Shown here: positions 1 through 11,891 of the stretch, piece by piece
How positions within the stretch are numbered: position 1 is the first letter of the stretch
Layout of the letters: each line of letters begins with the position of its first letter
Assembly: GCF_030272615.1 (NCBI RefSeq)
Contig: NC_081413.1
Location: forward strand, 443,325,038-443,389,037
Reading direction: 5' to 3'
DNA length: 64,000 nt
Source of the DNA: Cryptomeria japonica
Lineage: Eukaryota; Streptophyta; Pinopsida; Cupressales; Cupressaceae
Notes under the pieces: model-generated
Database searches by the model: none
The model's input: the letters and a program-made list of their open reading frames with translations, nothing else
What the model was told of the DNA's origin: nothing
Program-made: the position numbers and the translations under genes

Positions 1-1456
1 AGCAACACATGGACTTTAGTTCCGCAGCCTAAAAATAAGAATGTTATTGGAACTAAGTGGGTTTTTAGGAATAAATTGAATAAGGATGGACAAGTTGACA
101 AGGAATAAAGCTATCTTGGTATGTAAAAGATATTCTTAGAAGGAAACAATAGATCATGATGCGACTTTTGCTCCCGTAGCTAGGATTGAAGTTGTGAGAT
201 TATTTCTTGGTTATGGTGCCCATAAGAAATACAAGGTTTATCAGATGGATGTTAAGTACGTGCATTTTTTAAGGGAGATATTGAAGAGGAATTTTACATT
301 AAGCAACCTGATGGATTTCACTTTTAAATGAAAAAAAAATGGTTTGAAGGTTAAGGTAAGATTTATATGGATCGAAACAAGCCCCTAGAGCTTGGTATGC
401 TAGATTGGACAAATATCTTTTGAAGCTTGGTTTCACTAAAGGTAATCCTGACAGTAACCTATATTATAAGATCACTGATGATGACATACTAATTATTGAA
501 TTCTTTGTTGATGATATCCTATTTAGAAGTGACGATAAGTTATGTATGGAATTATATGATAATATGAAAAATGAATTTGATATGTCTATGATTGGGGAGA
601 TGAAATTTTTCTAAGGTTTGCAGATTACTCAGACTGATAAAGGTATTTTCATTTGTCAAACTAAGTATGCTAGAGAGTTGTTGAAGAAATTTGGCATGGA
701 AAATTCAAAATCGGTTGGTAATCCTATGGTTACAAGTGAGAAATTAACAACGAATGATGCATCAACTCCCATAAATCCTACAAGATATAAATCTATGACT
801 CGAGGTTTGTTATATCTAACTCAGACTAGACCAAATATAATGAATGTAGTTTGTATTGTGTCAAGATATCAGAGTGATCCTAGAGAGAATCATGAGAGTG
901 CGGTGAAAAGGATTTTTAGGTATTTGCAAGGAACAACTATGTATGGTTTGTGGTATCATAAAAATGATGACTTTACACTATGTGCATATACAGATGCTGA
1001 CTGGGTTGGAGATGTTGATATCTGGAAGAGAACATCCGGTGGAGCTTTCTTTCTTGGAAAGAAACTTGGTTCATGGATCATCAAGAAACAATCATGTACT
1101 TGTTTATCTATTGTTGAAGCTAAGTATGTTGCTGCTTCTACTAATTGTACACAAGTTCTATGGATGAAGAAAATGTTGAAGGATATAAGGGTAGATTTCA
1201 ATGAACTGGTAGTTATTCACTATGATAACTCTACTACTTTGACATATCAAAGAGTCCTGTATTTCATTCTAAGACTAAGCACATTTCTATTAAGTATAAT
1301 TTTTTGAAGGAGTAGGTGGAAGCAAATAAAGTTAGATTGGTTTATGTGAACACTAAAGAGAAGATTGCAGATATATTCACTAAACCTTTGCCTAAGGAAT
1401 CATTTGGGTACTTTAGAGATAGATTGGGAGTTTTTGCCCCTCTGATAGAGACTTGA
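1..1456 (+). pseudogene. Ty1/copia pol fragment: reverse transcriptase and RNase H (unit A)
   Basis: This is the 3' part of a copia polyprotein, running into the window from the left. The first 400 bases read as the RT start (NTWTLVPQPKNK, GTKWVFRNK) broken by stops. The RT core follows at 405-835 (LGFTKGN, FVDDILF with the catalytic VDD, GEMKFF) and RNase H at about 940-1,430 (CAYTDADWVGD, SIVEAKYVAAST, IFTKPLPKE). The frame ends at a TGA in the usual copia C-terminus. It has a TAA inside the RT core (612-614), a frameshift near 1,250 and other stops, so it is dead. The same region in unit B is 25,279-26,737. Family assignment is certain; the lineage within copia (Tork- or Sire-like) is not. 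Confidence 0.93.
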
Positions 1457-1820
1457 GTGATATTGATTGGCATCAGTTCGACACGCATTATCAAAACTAT
1501 CATTCATTCTGGATTGATGTGTTGGTTTTACTACTCAAGGGGAGTAGTCAGCTGTGTCGTTTAGAGGATTTGTGATTTTTCTTTAATATTTATGCCAGAT
1601 TTATAGCATCGATGTCAAAGGGGGAGAGATACATATGTGAAAAATAGGGCTTAACGTGGATATCATTCATAGGGGGAGTTTGGTCTTTTAGTTCAAAACA
1701 TTGTCATATCAATTTGGAGAGTTTCTTGGATGTGTTCCTTTAGGGGAGACTTGTTTGGTACTTCTTGGCACTTGGATGTTTATATCATCTAGTGTTTCCA
1801 TCAATGACAAAGGGGGAGAT
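1457..1820 (+). other. Copia 3' untranslated region with repeated polypurine tracts
   Basis: No coding capacity. Three purine-rich tracts precede the LTR: CAAGGGGAGTAG near 1,539, CAAAGGGGGAGAG near 1,617, and CAAAGGGGGAGAT at 1,808-1,820 directly against the LTR. The last is the expected primer for plus-strand DNA synthesis; the others look like duplicates of it. Confidence 0.75.
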
Positions 1821-3040
1821 TGTTGGCAATTTGGAGGAATTGATTATGTGTTGCATTGATGTCAATACTAGTTATTTTTCTATCTACTGACTTCTAGTAG
1901 AATGGTTGGTCTTTGATGTTGATCTAGAGATTTGTCTTCAGTTTGGTACGGCTATCGGAACTGGTTTGGATAGGTTATTTATGTGTTCCCGATGCATATC
2001 ACATTCAGTTGGTTCAGGATTTGATGATCTGGATGCTATCATTTGTTCTAGTAAGCCTTTTAGTTATCGGTAAGGGTTTTATCGGCAGAGCTTTGATGAA
2101 GATCTTTTGATGAATCCGATAAGTGGTGTTGGTGTGGCTTTTAGAAAGTTATCAGGATGCTGATGGTTATCATGTATGTGTTTCAGTTGATCATGGTATT
2201 TAATTTGGCTTATAGTGACCTATTTTGGGTCTGGTATTATTCTGCTAGGTTATGCACTAGTTTATGTAATGTGCTGGTTGATGCTCCCAATGCATCACCG
2301 GTTGGATTTATTGTTTGGTTTATGTTGTATTGGTATTAGGATGACTTGGTTTATCATTGGCTTGAGGGATTATGTAATGAATTTATTGCATTATCTTTCA
2401 GGTGGTCAACCTAATTATTTAGGTCCCAGGTTTGTATAACTACGATATAAGATCTATTTGTAGATCGTGGTATGGTATGGGATTAAGGTTATGGTATTAT
2501 CGGTATGAGAATAAATTTGTAATCATATGTAGAGGTTTTGGTCAATCATAGGTGATCAATTTGGGTAAGTCAAAGAGGTTTAAGACCTCCGGTATTGAGC
2601 TTAACTAGAACTGTACTCAAGCATAGGAGATGTTATTCTTCCAGTTCATTCATCTTTCCAAATTGTAGTCTAGATTTATTTTGTAGTCAATGAGGCTCCT
2701 TTTGTGATGAGAAATGTTCTCTAGGATGTGTGCCTTCCTACATGTGCAAGCCCCTCTTATTGTAATCACATGCTTGTTGTAGAAGTATTATCTGACTATG
2801 AGTAGCCTTCCCACCATGTTTTTTCCCTTTACCAGGTTTTCCACGTATAAATCATAATGTTCTATGTTATGGATGGTTGGTAATTATTCTGTAATTTATG
2901 TTTGTGCTTAATTGTTATAACTGCTATTCCCTTATTTTGTTTATGTATTATGGTAAAAGGTTTTGTGTGCTTAAAGTTTAATAATATGTTAACAACTGAT
3001 TCACCCCCCCACTCTAATTTGTCCACCGGTTATTCTAACA
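1821..3040 (+). repeat. 3' LTR of the unit A copia element (1,220 bp)
   Basis: It begins TGTTGGCAATTTGG right after the polypurine tract and ends with a C-rich stretch and TATTCTAACA, giving TG...CA ends. It matches the LTRs at 21,266-22,477 and 27,115-28,306 along its length. The sequence resumes after it as Helentron EEP coding DNA, at the same point as in unit B. The matching 5' LTR must lie before the window. Confidence 0.9.
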
Positions 3041-3405
3041 ATATCAACATATGTAATCTATATGCAAGACCCAATACACCACTTATAGAAGTTCTAACAA
3101 TAATAATTAAAATACTTTCCTTTGTAAATACATCAACCATTACATATATTGTGGATGATTTTAACATCAAAATATCTATAGATAACAACAACAACAACAA
3201 CAAAAATACTATAAGCTATATGCAAGAAAATAGCATGAAATTTCTATTGCATAGATCATACAATGTATATAAACCACTAATTGATCATATATGGAGTAAT
3301 GCAGACGTAAACACATGTTATATTTACAAATTAGAAGCATATAGGACTGATCATAATCCAATATTTATGAAGTTTCAAATTATTGATCAAAATAAAACTA
3401 ATTAA
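3041..3405 (+). pseudogene. Helentron EEP endonuclease domain, C-terminal part (unit A)
   Basis: This is the C-terminal half of an endonuclease/exonuclease/phosphatase (EEP, AP-endonuclease-like) domain. Visible motifs are INICNLYARPNTP, then VDDFNIK (the family's GDFN, with G changed to V), then KPLIDHIWSNAD and EAYRTDHNPIF, the last holding the catalytic Asp-His pair. The frame is open to its own TAA. The N-terminal half of the domain and the helicase it is fused to lie before the window; the equivalent parts of unit B are at 20,061-21,265. In Helentrons this nuclease is fused to Rep-helicase. The copia LTR interrupts the domain, so it cannot be functional. Confidence 0.8.
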
Positions 3406-3809
3406 ATATGTATGAATCTATTGGTAGTAATAAACAACTTATCTTTCGGCCTTGCACAATACCTTGCACTTTACATAAACCATTTCTCAACCCACTAAAA
3501 TATATGTTCTATGTTTTTTGTGTATGAATCAAAATAGTCAATAACTATGCAATATGTATTTTCTCTACAATTTCAAAACACGTAATTAATTATTGTATAA
3601 TTGTCTTACAACAGTTGCATGATGGAAAGTAGCAAGAGAACAACAAAACAAACAGAACCTAGATAAGAAGAAACATCCAAAAGGTAATTACAATACTCTA
3701 CTTTCAATCAAACCATACCGATTCATCTCTTAAATATTGAAATAATTATAAAATCTTCTATACAGATCAAAGAAAAAAATTCAAAATTCCTTGTGCATTG
3801 AAGATCTGA
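3406..3809. other. Non-coding Helentron interior between EEP and RPA-like ORFs
   Basis: AT-rich DNA of about 400 bases. I see no ORF, repeat or promoter that I can support. It is conserved in unit B at 36,977-37,380. Confidence 0.6.
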
Positions 3810-4076
3810 ATGCCTGAAAAAGTAGAAAGTATATTCGAAGGTGATATCATGGTAGTCTAAAAAACTATCCTAGATAAAAACAAAGCACGAGAAGTGTTGC
3901 GTGGTGATCTAACAAATGCAAAAGGTGAAATGACAGTTACCATAAATGTCAATGATAAAATTGTCCAAAATTTTGAAAATAAAATAGTACCAAGATCGGT
4001 AATTTCCATATAAGATTTTCAAATTGCTCCTAAATCTAATTATGATCATGAGGATTGTGATTGTATTTGTGTGTAG
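3810..4076 (+). pseudogene. RPA-like OB-fold ORF (unit A, broken)
   Basis: The unit A copy of the 88-residue ORF at 37,381-37,647. It keeps the start (MPEKVESIF), the central strand pattern (NAKGEMTVTINVNDK) and the end (DCDCICV), but has a TAA after GDIMVV and another stop before DFQIAPKSN. The pattern of a hydrophobic strand, a fragment like LTDAKGE, then a basic KFENKIVPGS and a second strand resembles an OB fold of replication protein A subunit 1. Helitrons and Helentrons of plants often carry RPA-like genes. It stops 20 bases short of the gypsy LTR, which probably truncated it. Confidence 0.55.
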
Positions 4077-4095
4077 GAAATGAGGGCGACAAAAA

Positions 4096-5073
4096 TGTGA
4101 AAGTTGGTTTTAAAGGGTCCACACACCAATGAGACTCTTGGTGCAAGTTATGGGAACTATATTGAAATAGCTCAACTTCCCAAGGGGTGTCCCATTATTC
4201 TCTATCTCACACGATCCCTAAAGTCAATGCCTTTTCTCTCAAATAATTGAGCAAGGTGACTTGGGAATGACAACTCCAAGAACTATTGATGTTTGATTAT
4301 TATGCATGAATTCATTCCTAGATACACATGCTATTGAATATATGATGATTAATCTAGCATAAAGATGATGATAATATTGGCTAGTTATCCAAGCAATGAT
4401 ATACTAGTCTAACATGGATGTTCTATGATATTAGAATTCTTCTCAATGCTATTAAGATGATTTATCAAAGAGAGGCTAAAATGATTTAGTTAATTAGACT
4501 ATAAGTTTGATGCACAAAGACTTTCTATCTTATTAGCAAAATGACTATAAGTTTGATGCATGAAACTTATATATATCAAAATGAGAGAAAGAGAGCTCTA
4601 TTTATAGGAAAAATAGGGCAATGGATGATCAAGATTGGATAATGTTAACAAGGTTTAGGATTGAAAGTTAATCAATCCATGTTCACAATTCTCACCAATG
4701 AAATAGTGACAATTATCCACAAGAGGTTGCTTGAGAGGAGATTAAAGAAGCATTTGAAGGCATGGAGGTTACCTTAAGAGGTAAGGGTTAAGGTTAGGTT
4801 AGAGTTATCCATTGGATAAATCTTCTACCCAAGAGATAAAATCTTGTGCAAGGGTTAAAGAAATAACCAAGGTTAAAGCCATGAATGCTTGATGAGACCC
4901 TTGGGTTAGATGAGGGTTGAGTTAGAGAGAAGGTCTCTAATCATGCAAGAAGGTTGAGCTAACCACTAATGGTGAGCCTTAAATGGTTTGGAAGACTTTG
5001 AGGCTTAACTTGTTGAGGACATAAACCCTTTAATGGTTTTCAAAGACTTTGGAGGCTTTGAGAAGTTACATCT
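4096..5073 (-). repeat. Gypsy LTR, distal part (unit A; split by the CC-element)
   Basis: This is non-coding DNA that continues at 11,411 after the CC-element insertion; the two parts together make about 1.46 kb. Read on the minus strand, the right end (11,891) begins TGTAGACG directly after a purine-rich tract, and the left end at 4,096 reads as ...TTTCACA, giving TG...CA ends. I take it as the 3' LTR of the minus-strand Tat-like gypsy element. The right boundary is well supported, the left boundary is an inference. Unit B has the same segment at 37,667-38,644. Confidence 0.55.
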
Positions 5074-5813
5074 TGTTAGATGCAATGATAATCCCAAAGA
5101 CACTAAGATGGGGGGGGGGCTGAATTAGTGTCTAACCTGTTAATGGAATATTTGAACTTATTTAGAAATTTGTAACCCAAATTAATGTACTAGTAAACAA
5201 GAAATAGTGCAGCAAAGAGAAACAATAGAGATGTAACATAAATGCATACCATAAAACAGGATATTTTGGTGGGGAAACCCGATGTGGGAAAAACCTCGGT
5301 GGGATTTGTGACCCATAATATTTATTCACTAGCCAATATGAATAAATATTACTTACAATAGGGGCCTGCACATGTAGGAAGGCCAACAACCTACATCACA
5401 CTACTCAATGAAAGTCTCATTGACTACAATATGGATAGTTAAATTCAAGATAATGTACTGCTCAAAATATCATCTATAATGCTTGGTTCAATACCAGTTT
5501 AAGCTCAATCAGATACCTTAACCAAAATCTTTCATTGTCTTCTACATAATACCATTACATAATTTCCTCTCCATACTATTCTATTAGAAAAATGACCTAT
5601 AAGATCTCATACATATATGAGTCTTTACAATACACCATGTTGGCTTGAGTGCCCATATACTTCATTGCCAGTGTAATCTGGATGCCGGTGAATGTGCCTC
5701 TTGATGCTGATAGATGGTGTTTGTGTTGCCGGTGAATGTGTAGAAACTTGTTACCGGATGGTTGCCATCAATGACAACATCAACCATTCTCATTTGAGTG
5801 TAGAATTCTAACA
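5074..5813 (-). repeat. 3' LTR of CC-element A (740 bp)
   Basis: On the plus strand it runs from TGTTAGATGCAATG to GAATTCTAACA. It is similar to the LTR at 10,605-11,410 but about 66 bp shorter: the other LTR has an extra AT-rich stretch near 11,175-11,245. The run of G at 5,111-5,119 corresponds to the C-rich motif that ends all copia and CC LTRs here. Confidence 0.88.
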
Positions 5814-5830
5814 ATCTCCCCCTTTGGCAT
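5814..5830 (-). other. Polypurine tract of CC-element A
   Basis: On the minus strand it reads GCCAAAGGGGGAGATT directly before the LTR start. It is the same tract used by the copia elements in this window (27,101-27,114). Confidence 0.8.
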
Positions 5831-5995
5831 TGACAACAACACTCATGAGAAAAATCCAAAACTATTATCCAAAAATGAAATCCAAAAGAAGTGTTCTCCC
5901 CCTGAGCAAGTGATCTCCTATGTGCATTTATTTTTCTCCATACTAATCCCCCTTTCACTTCAATGACAAAGGATGTCAAAAAAAATCAAAAAATG

Positions 5996-8900
5996 CTACC
6001 TCATGGCCTGTAACGGGTTGCTTACAATTTGAAAGATGTCCGCCAAAATTAGATTCAGGCTCTACATGAATTTGTTACTATTAGAAATAATGGTTTTTGT
6101 CTGCGGGATCATGCGAGTCAGATAGTGCATCTGTTTCTCTGGTGACCGTTCTCCTTGAATTTTTGCCTTTAATATCTCAACCCATTGAGTAATAAGATTG
6201 TCCAATCTTGGACCAAGTTTTCTTTTCAGTTCCCGCACCTTTAACCTTATCCTTTCTTTCTCTTTCTCAAGTTTCTCTAAATTTTCCTCAAAAATTTCCA
6301 TTCTTGTTCAAAAACTAAGGTAATTTCTGAAGAACCTATCATATTATCCACAATGTCATCTATCTCCTTTTGTGTCTTCTTAATTTCCTTATCAATATCT
6401 TAAGTCAAGTGGTGAGGCTTGCAAGATTCTCTATATAACTCCATGTGCTCAGTATAGTCTTTGATAGTTTTCTCAAAGAATTCACCTTTCTGTTTATCTA
6501 CCCTTTCCTTTGTCATTTCTTCATTTACCTTATCTATGGTTAGAATATTTTCAGCAATAAATTTGGACAATGCATCCAATTTACCTAAAGAATTATCAAT
6601 GTGATCTATCTTATAGGTTGGTGCAATCATCTTCAAAATAGGTAATGTGCCATCAATAGCCTTAAATGATAAGGCATTGCAATCTGTTATCCTCTTAATT
6701 GAATCCAAAAGAACATCTGTTACATTAGTGGGTCTAAATTCTCCAGTGGATGTGCTTGGTTCTGCAATAGATTTCCTTTCAACAGATACTTGCCCAATTG
6801 CCTTAATAATTTTCTCCTTGTTTCCATCAATTGCTTCCTCTTTATTTACCTTTTCTATTTGTTTCTCTATCTATACTGGTTTATCAATGTTAGTTTCCTT
6901 AGCCTCTGTCGGTATCTCAGTGTTTTGAGAGTCAATAGTGTGTGCCAGTGACTCAGAGATCTCACTGTTCTTAGCATCGGTTGCCTTAACCTCTATAGTC
7001 TCTTTATCCACAACAATGTTAAAATCTTGTGTATCTACATTCATAGTGAAAAGAATTATAGAATCTGAGTTAGTGTCATTATGTGTTACTTCTTCAATTG
7101 CCTTATCTAGTTGATTGCCTATATATACCGATGTTGCTAAAGTTATTGGTGGGGTGTCCTATGTTGGTGGGGGAGGGTTATCTATTACCCTTATAGAAAG
7201 TACACTGCCAATTTTGCCTTTCCCTTTGTCCTTTCGGTATACCTTCGTAAAAGATTTATCCATTTTTTGTCTCTCCCTTTCCTCTTTCTTTTCTTTTTCA
7301 ACAAAAATTATATCAAGTATCCGTAGTTTCATTAGCAATTTCTTTTACTCTCCTAGGCTAACCTGTCGGTGTCCACTCGCAAAAACTGATCAGTTTGTTT
7401 CAGAAATCAGTTCATGAATTTCCTATTTAGAATTTATAGGGTGCACTACCAATAATGCTTCAACTTTTAACTTTTTATCTAATTCCATCACTGACATTCT
7501 TTTAGCCTTTAATCTTAGATACAAGTCATTCAACAGATCATCTACAACATCAATCAAAACTTTCTTATAGATGTCTAGATGCAAAATAATACTAGCCTCT
7601 ATTGTCTCCTTGTTAGAATATTTGTAAGAACCATAAAGTTCTTTTACATTGCAAAGATTACCATCTTGTGTTATCTCAATTACCAGTTCCTCCAGTGTAA
7701 GGGTATTTGGTGTCTTAGTTTGATTCTTCTTAGGAGTTAGCTTTTTAATAGGCTCCCTTATAGCTTGTTGCTTCTTCCTTAAAATTCTTGCCTTTTTAGG
7801 AGAAGGAGAAGGTACCGGTGAAGGTTTCCTCTTCTTCCTTTCAACTCTCTTGAACTCAGCTACTTTTCCACTGTCTGTATCCATAGAAGTGACAACAGGT
7901 GAAACATGGGCTACCAGTTTCAATCCTTCCAATTTACTAGTAGATATACCACTCAATTCATCACATTTTACTTAACCTCCTTAGCCACCTTGGATGCATC
8001 TCGGAAAAAAATTCTCTTCTTTTTCTCTGCTTCTGCATCGAAACAACACTCTCAATGGTCTCAGCACTACCAAAAAATTTCTTCATATGGTTCCTTAGGT
8101 GCATCAAGAAGTGTTTTAGTATATGCTTCAAGAATATTTAGATCAACTTCATAACCCATTTTTGTTATCCAAATAGTTCTAGGAGTAACAACTTCCATCC
8201 ATGTTTCATCACGTTTGATTACAAAGTAAATTTGCTTGTCATACTTATCTACAATGCTCTGTGGTAACATTTCTCTAGCCTTCATATTAGTTTGGAAGTT
8301 TTTGAAGTAGTCTACTATAATGTTATCACTATTAGAACCCATGCCAGTAATAGCTTCCATGATTTTTTTGCCTACCGGGATGTCATATCGAAAGTCCTTA
8401 TGACCAATGTCGGGTATCTCTCTGGTGAAGTAAAGCATCAAACACACAAGTAGGTTTCCAAAATCGAATGTCCCCTTCTTGTCACCCTTAATCTTTTTCA
8501 GGTTATCTACTAGTTCATCCTTAAGCCATTCACAGATATCAATCCTAGCATTGTTCTTAACCATGTCATATGTACTATGAATACATAAGCTAGAAACTGA
8601 ATTTAATCTATTTGCATGAGTTCCTCTAGATAGCCAAGTACCATGATCACATATCTCACATTTGCATCAGTAATGTCATTAACCATAAGAGATTTATTAT
8701 CGGATGTAGCTCTGGTTAGGTTCATAACACTCTTGTTAGGTATCTTCTTTGTTTTGTCGGGCCTAATACTAGTTGAGGGTAAACCAGTAACTGCCTTGAT
8801 TGCTTCCTTTGAGATTTTAAAAATAGAGTCTAGCCACATAAACTCTCCATGAACTCTACTCAGTATAAGATGAACTACCTCCTTCGGAAATTTAGGTATG

Positions 8901-9211
8901 TTCAAAATTTCAACAAATCCTAAGTCTTCTACTATCTTATGCTCTAGTTTAACCAAACTATGTTCATCAGTAATAACATCATTGTACATGTTCTTGAAAT
9001 CATCAGACCCTAAATTTTCTATGTTGTAGTGAATGTAAATTTTCGGCTCTTCGGTAAAAGCGACTCCTTTTAGAATTTTTGAAAAAGATCCGATAGAATC
9101 ATCTTGCGTTGCGATTTCAGGGATGATTTTAAATATGGGTCTAGGGCACTTAATATTTTGTACCATAGTAGGGTTTTCAATAAACTTGGGTACAGAAGAT
9201 GAGGCTGCCAT
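5996..9211 (-). pseudogene. CC-element ORF2 (unit A): ~1,070-residue protein of unknown function
   Basis: Translation starts at the ATG at 9,211 (MAASSSVPKF) and runs left with several stops and frameshifts to a TAG at 5,996-5,998. I do not recognise the protein. In order: an N-terminal globular part of about 350 residues with FVEILNIPKFPKEV, SRVHGEFMWLDSIFK, KAVTGLPS and ARIDICEWLKDEL; a basic linker (KRKPSPVPSPSPKKA) that looks like a nuclear localisation signal; a helical segment (RMSVMELDKKLKVEALL); an acidic or polar stretch; and a C-terminal coiled-coil part (LEKEKERIRLKVRELKRKL). No signal peptide or membrane segment is seen, which argues against an envelope role. The unit B and element C copies align along the whole length. 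Confidence 0.7.
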
Positions 9212-9575
9212 TTCAATAAATACCTTTTGCTTGAAATCTTTGAATGCTTGAAGAACACCTTGCTACTTCACCTTTAGGATGCCTTTTCTCAATTTCGTGC
9301 TCTATGAATGCTTGGATGCTTGGTAGATTGAAATGAGGGTTTTTCGGTGCCTTATAACCAAAATGTTCTACAGCTACCATATTAATGCTTGTTAGTTAAC
9401 TGAAATCTTAATATATCTATTGGTAAAGAAGAAATATGTCTTCTTACCATCAACTAAGGGTTATTCTTTAGTTAGATGAAGAATCTCCTACTGGTGGAGG
9501 ATTACTCTGTTCAACCAATTTAGAGACAAATTCATTGACTCTTCGTTCTCCCTTCTTAATTCATTGTTTTGAAAA
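9212..9575 (-). other. Spacer between the two CC-element ORFs (unit A)
   Basis: About 360 bases between the gag-like frame and ORF2. The right end still holds relics of the gag-like C-terminus after its stop at 9,576; the rest is 5' untranslated sequence of ORF2. No other feature is seen. Confidence 0.5.
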
Positions 9576-10533
9576 TTATTGCTTTATTTCATTTACCTTT
9601 TCTTTTCTCTTCTCATTAAATCCTTTATTGTTCGCCAGTATAGTCTTCCTTCTAAAAAATTTTGCAATATGCTTGTTACATCCATAACAAGTTACATTAT
9701 TCCTTTGAATAGATTTTCCATATCCTTGACCGGTTTGTGTTCTGCATTGATTAGATAAATATCGAAATCTACCACAAACATAGCATTTCACAGTCATTCT
9801 GTAATTTTCTAAGTTATGACCAGCTTTATTGCATTTGGAACATTGATCGGTGGGTAAGTTTGTATTCTGATTATTTCTAAATTTGCATTGATTTGCTCTA
9901 TGACCAAATTTGTTACAATTGAAACATTTCCCATTAAATTCATAAGCATTAGGTTGTCTTATCAGTCTGCTATGATCTTTATTGTTTGCAGTCCCAGAAC
10001 TTTCTCCATGTTCAAATCCATGTCCAATTGTATCTCCATCAGGTTTTTGTGTTTTCAGCATGTTATCAAGTCTTTTTGAACTTTTTTTGAATTTGCCTTT
10101 GTGTTCATTTGTAGTGATCAACTCATTTTCTAGAATCCCAATTTGTCTCACAAGCTCCTCTTAATCATGTTGCATGTGAATCATATTTGTCTTTAGCATA
10201 TCAATTTCATGACAAAGTCTCAGATTTTTGTTACCTCCATCATTAAGTCTCCTAGTCAAGTCTTCTTCATTCTTCTTCCTGTCTTCAATATCCTTGCATA
10301 GCCTCATGGTACTATTCTCTTATCTCAGCTTCTTTGCAATATCACTAAGAGTTTCCTTTTCATCATCATGTTTGTGCATTTGCTCATGAAGTTCCTTCCT
10401 CTTGTTTTGTGCTATAACCAAGTTCTCCTGAATTCCTTAGTAGTCCTCGGATCATCTTCAAGTTTGATATTCTTCAATTTTTCTACATCAAAATCTTCAA
10501 GAGATCCTTCCAACTATTTTTCAGATTCTCCAT
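9576..10533 (-). pseudogene. CC-element ORF1 (unit A): coiled-coil protein with CCHC zinc knuckles
   Basis: A gag-like protein without a capsid domain. From the ATG at 10,533 (MENL) the first 120 codons are frameshifted, but their parts match the long coiled coil of element C. The open part at 10,151-9,576 carries zinc knuckles: CFNCNKFGHRANQC and CSKCNKAGHNLENY (last Cys lost), CYVCGRFRYLSNQC (His replaced), and CYGCNKHIAKFF (degraded). CCHC knuckles bind retroelement RNA in nucleocapsid, so RNA packaging is the likely role. The absence of a copia gag domain (UBN2 type) sets it apart from the copia elements nearby. Confidence 0.8.
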
Positions 10534-10590
10534 TGGTACCGGTTTCAGAATCTTCCTCAAGATGTTAGGCTTTTGCAAATAGAGGACCAG

Positions 10591-10602
10591 GCTCTGATAC
10601 CA
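10591..10602 (-). other. Primer-binding site of CC-element A (initiator Met tRNA)
   Basis: On the minus strand it reads TGGTATCAGAGC, two bases after the 5' LTR end. This complements the 3' end of plant initiator tRNA-Met, the standard primer of Ty1/copia elements. Confidence 0.85.
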
Positions 10603-10604
10603 AT

Positions 10605-11410
10605 TGTTAGATGCAATGATAGTCCCAAAGATGCTGAGAGGGGAGGGGGGGGGGTGAATCAGTGTCTAACCAGTTAATGGAATATTTTAACTTTTTTATA
10701 AATTTGTAACCCAAATTAATGTACTAGTAAACAAGCCATAGTGCAGCAAAGAGAAACACCAGAGACAACATAAATGCACACCATAACACAAGATATTTTG
10801 GTGAGGAAACCCGGTGTGGGAAAAACCTTGATGGGATTTGTGACCCAAGATATTTACTCACTGGCCAATATAAATAAATATTACTTATAATAGGGGCCTA
10901 CACATGCAAGAAGGCCAACAGCCTAGAGCGCACTGCTCAATGAAAGAGTCTCACTGCCTACAATATGGATAATTAAATCCAAGATAATGTATTTCTTAAA
11001 ATAGCATCTCCAATGCTTGGTTCAATACCGGTTTAAGCTTAGTCAGATACCTTAACCAAAACCTTTCATTGTCTTCTACATAATACCATTACATAATTTC
11101 CTCTCCATATTATTCTATTATAAAAATGACCTATAAGATCTCATACATATATGAGTCTTTACAATACACCATGTCAGCTTACAAATAATTAATTACATTT
11201 AAAATACAATTCACATAAACAAACCTTTGTCTCATGTCGGCCTGAGTGCCGATATACTTCATTGCCAGTGTAATCTAGATGCTGGTGAATGTGCCTGCAG
11301 GTGCCGGTAGATGATGTCTGTGTTGTCGGTGAATGTGTAGAAACTTGTTACCGGTTGGTTGCCATAAATGACAACATCAACCACTCTTATTTGAGTGTAA
11401 AATTCCAACA
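10605..11410 (-). repeat. 5' LTR of CC-element A (806 bp)
   Basis: Plus-strand ends are TGTTAGATGC and AATTCCAACA. It matches the 3' LTR at 5,074-5,813 with many substitutions, so the insertion is old. Confidence 0.88.
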
Positions 11411-11891
11411 CCTCTCTTTTCTTAGGATTGTGACAATATTTAGGAGATGGATTAGGCTAAATTGGAGGTGATTAGTAGAATCTAAAAGGGGTCTAGGAGG
11501 CAAGTGGGAGATGTAGGATTTTGCAAGTGGAGGAAAAAGGAATTTAATTAAAATAAAATTACGTTATTTCAATCAAATAGATGCAACTTGCATAAATACA
11601 AGTGGAAGATTAAAATAAATAAATTAGATTTATTTGTTTGCAAGGATCAATTTAATTAAATTTAAATTTAATTAAAAAGGGGGAAATGGGATTTAATAAA
11701 ATAAAGTGATTTATTTAATCAAAGGCTAAAAAAGGCTTAGGTGAACTTAATTAAATAAATTGAGTAATTCATTTAATCAAATAGATGAATATGGAGAAAT
11801 TAATTAAATAGAAAATAATTAATAAGGGGAATGAGGTTAAAATGAATATTAAATATTCACTTAGGAAAGTGGTCAGATTTATACGTCTACA
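11411..11891 (-). repeat. Gypsy LTR, promoter-proximal part (unit A)
   Basis: This continues the LTR interrupted at 5,073. The minus strand begins TGTAGACG at 11,891, immediately preceded by a purine-rich tract (AAAGAGGGCAAAAA, 11,892-11,905), the usual layout of a Ty3/gypsy 3' LTR. It is very AT-rich with many AATTAAAT runs. Unit B has it at 62,230-62,710. Confidence 0.6.

Larger units (their letters stand above)
5074..11410 (-). mobile_element. CC-element A: non-autonomous LTR retrotransposon with two unusual ORFs
   Basis: A 6.3-kb element on the minus strand. The order is 5' LTR (10,605-11,410), primer-binding site (10,591-10,602), a coiled-coil/CCHC ORF (about 10,533-9,576), a long second ORF (9,211-5,996), a polypurine tract, and the 3' LTR (5,074-5,813). 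The flanking pentamers CATCT and CCTCT (CTTCT and CTTTT in unit B) look like a decayed 5-bp target duplication. No protease, integrase, reverse transcriptase or RNase H can be found, and the two ORFs fill the interior, so it must rely on enzymes supplied by another element. Unit B carries the same insertion at 38,645-62,229. Confidence 0.85.

Noticed and set aside
5996-9211. CC-element ORF2 as a retroviral-type envelope gene
   Set aside because: The position before the 3' LTR fits, but there is no signal peptide, membrane anchor or glycoprotein-like cysteine pattern; a nuclear-type basic linker is present instead.
10638-10653. G-runs near LTR ends as regulatory quadruplexes
   Set aside because: Runs of 7-10 G recur at the same LTR place in all families (5,111; 10,638; 34,819; 38,681; 47,943). 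They are part of the LTR end motif and single runs do not form a four-run pattern.
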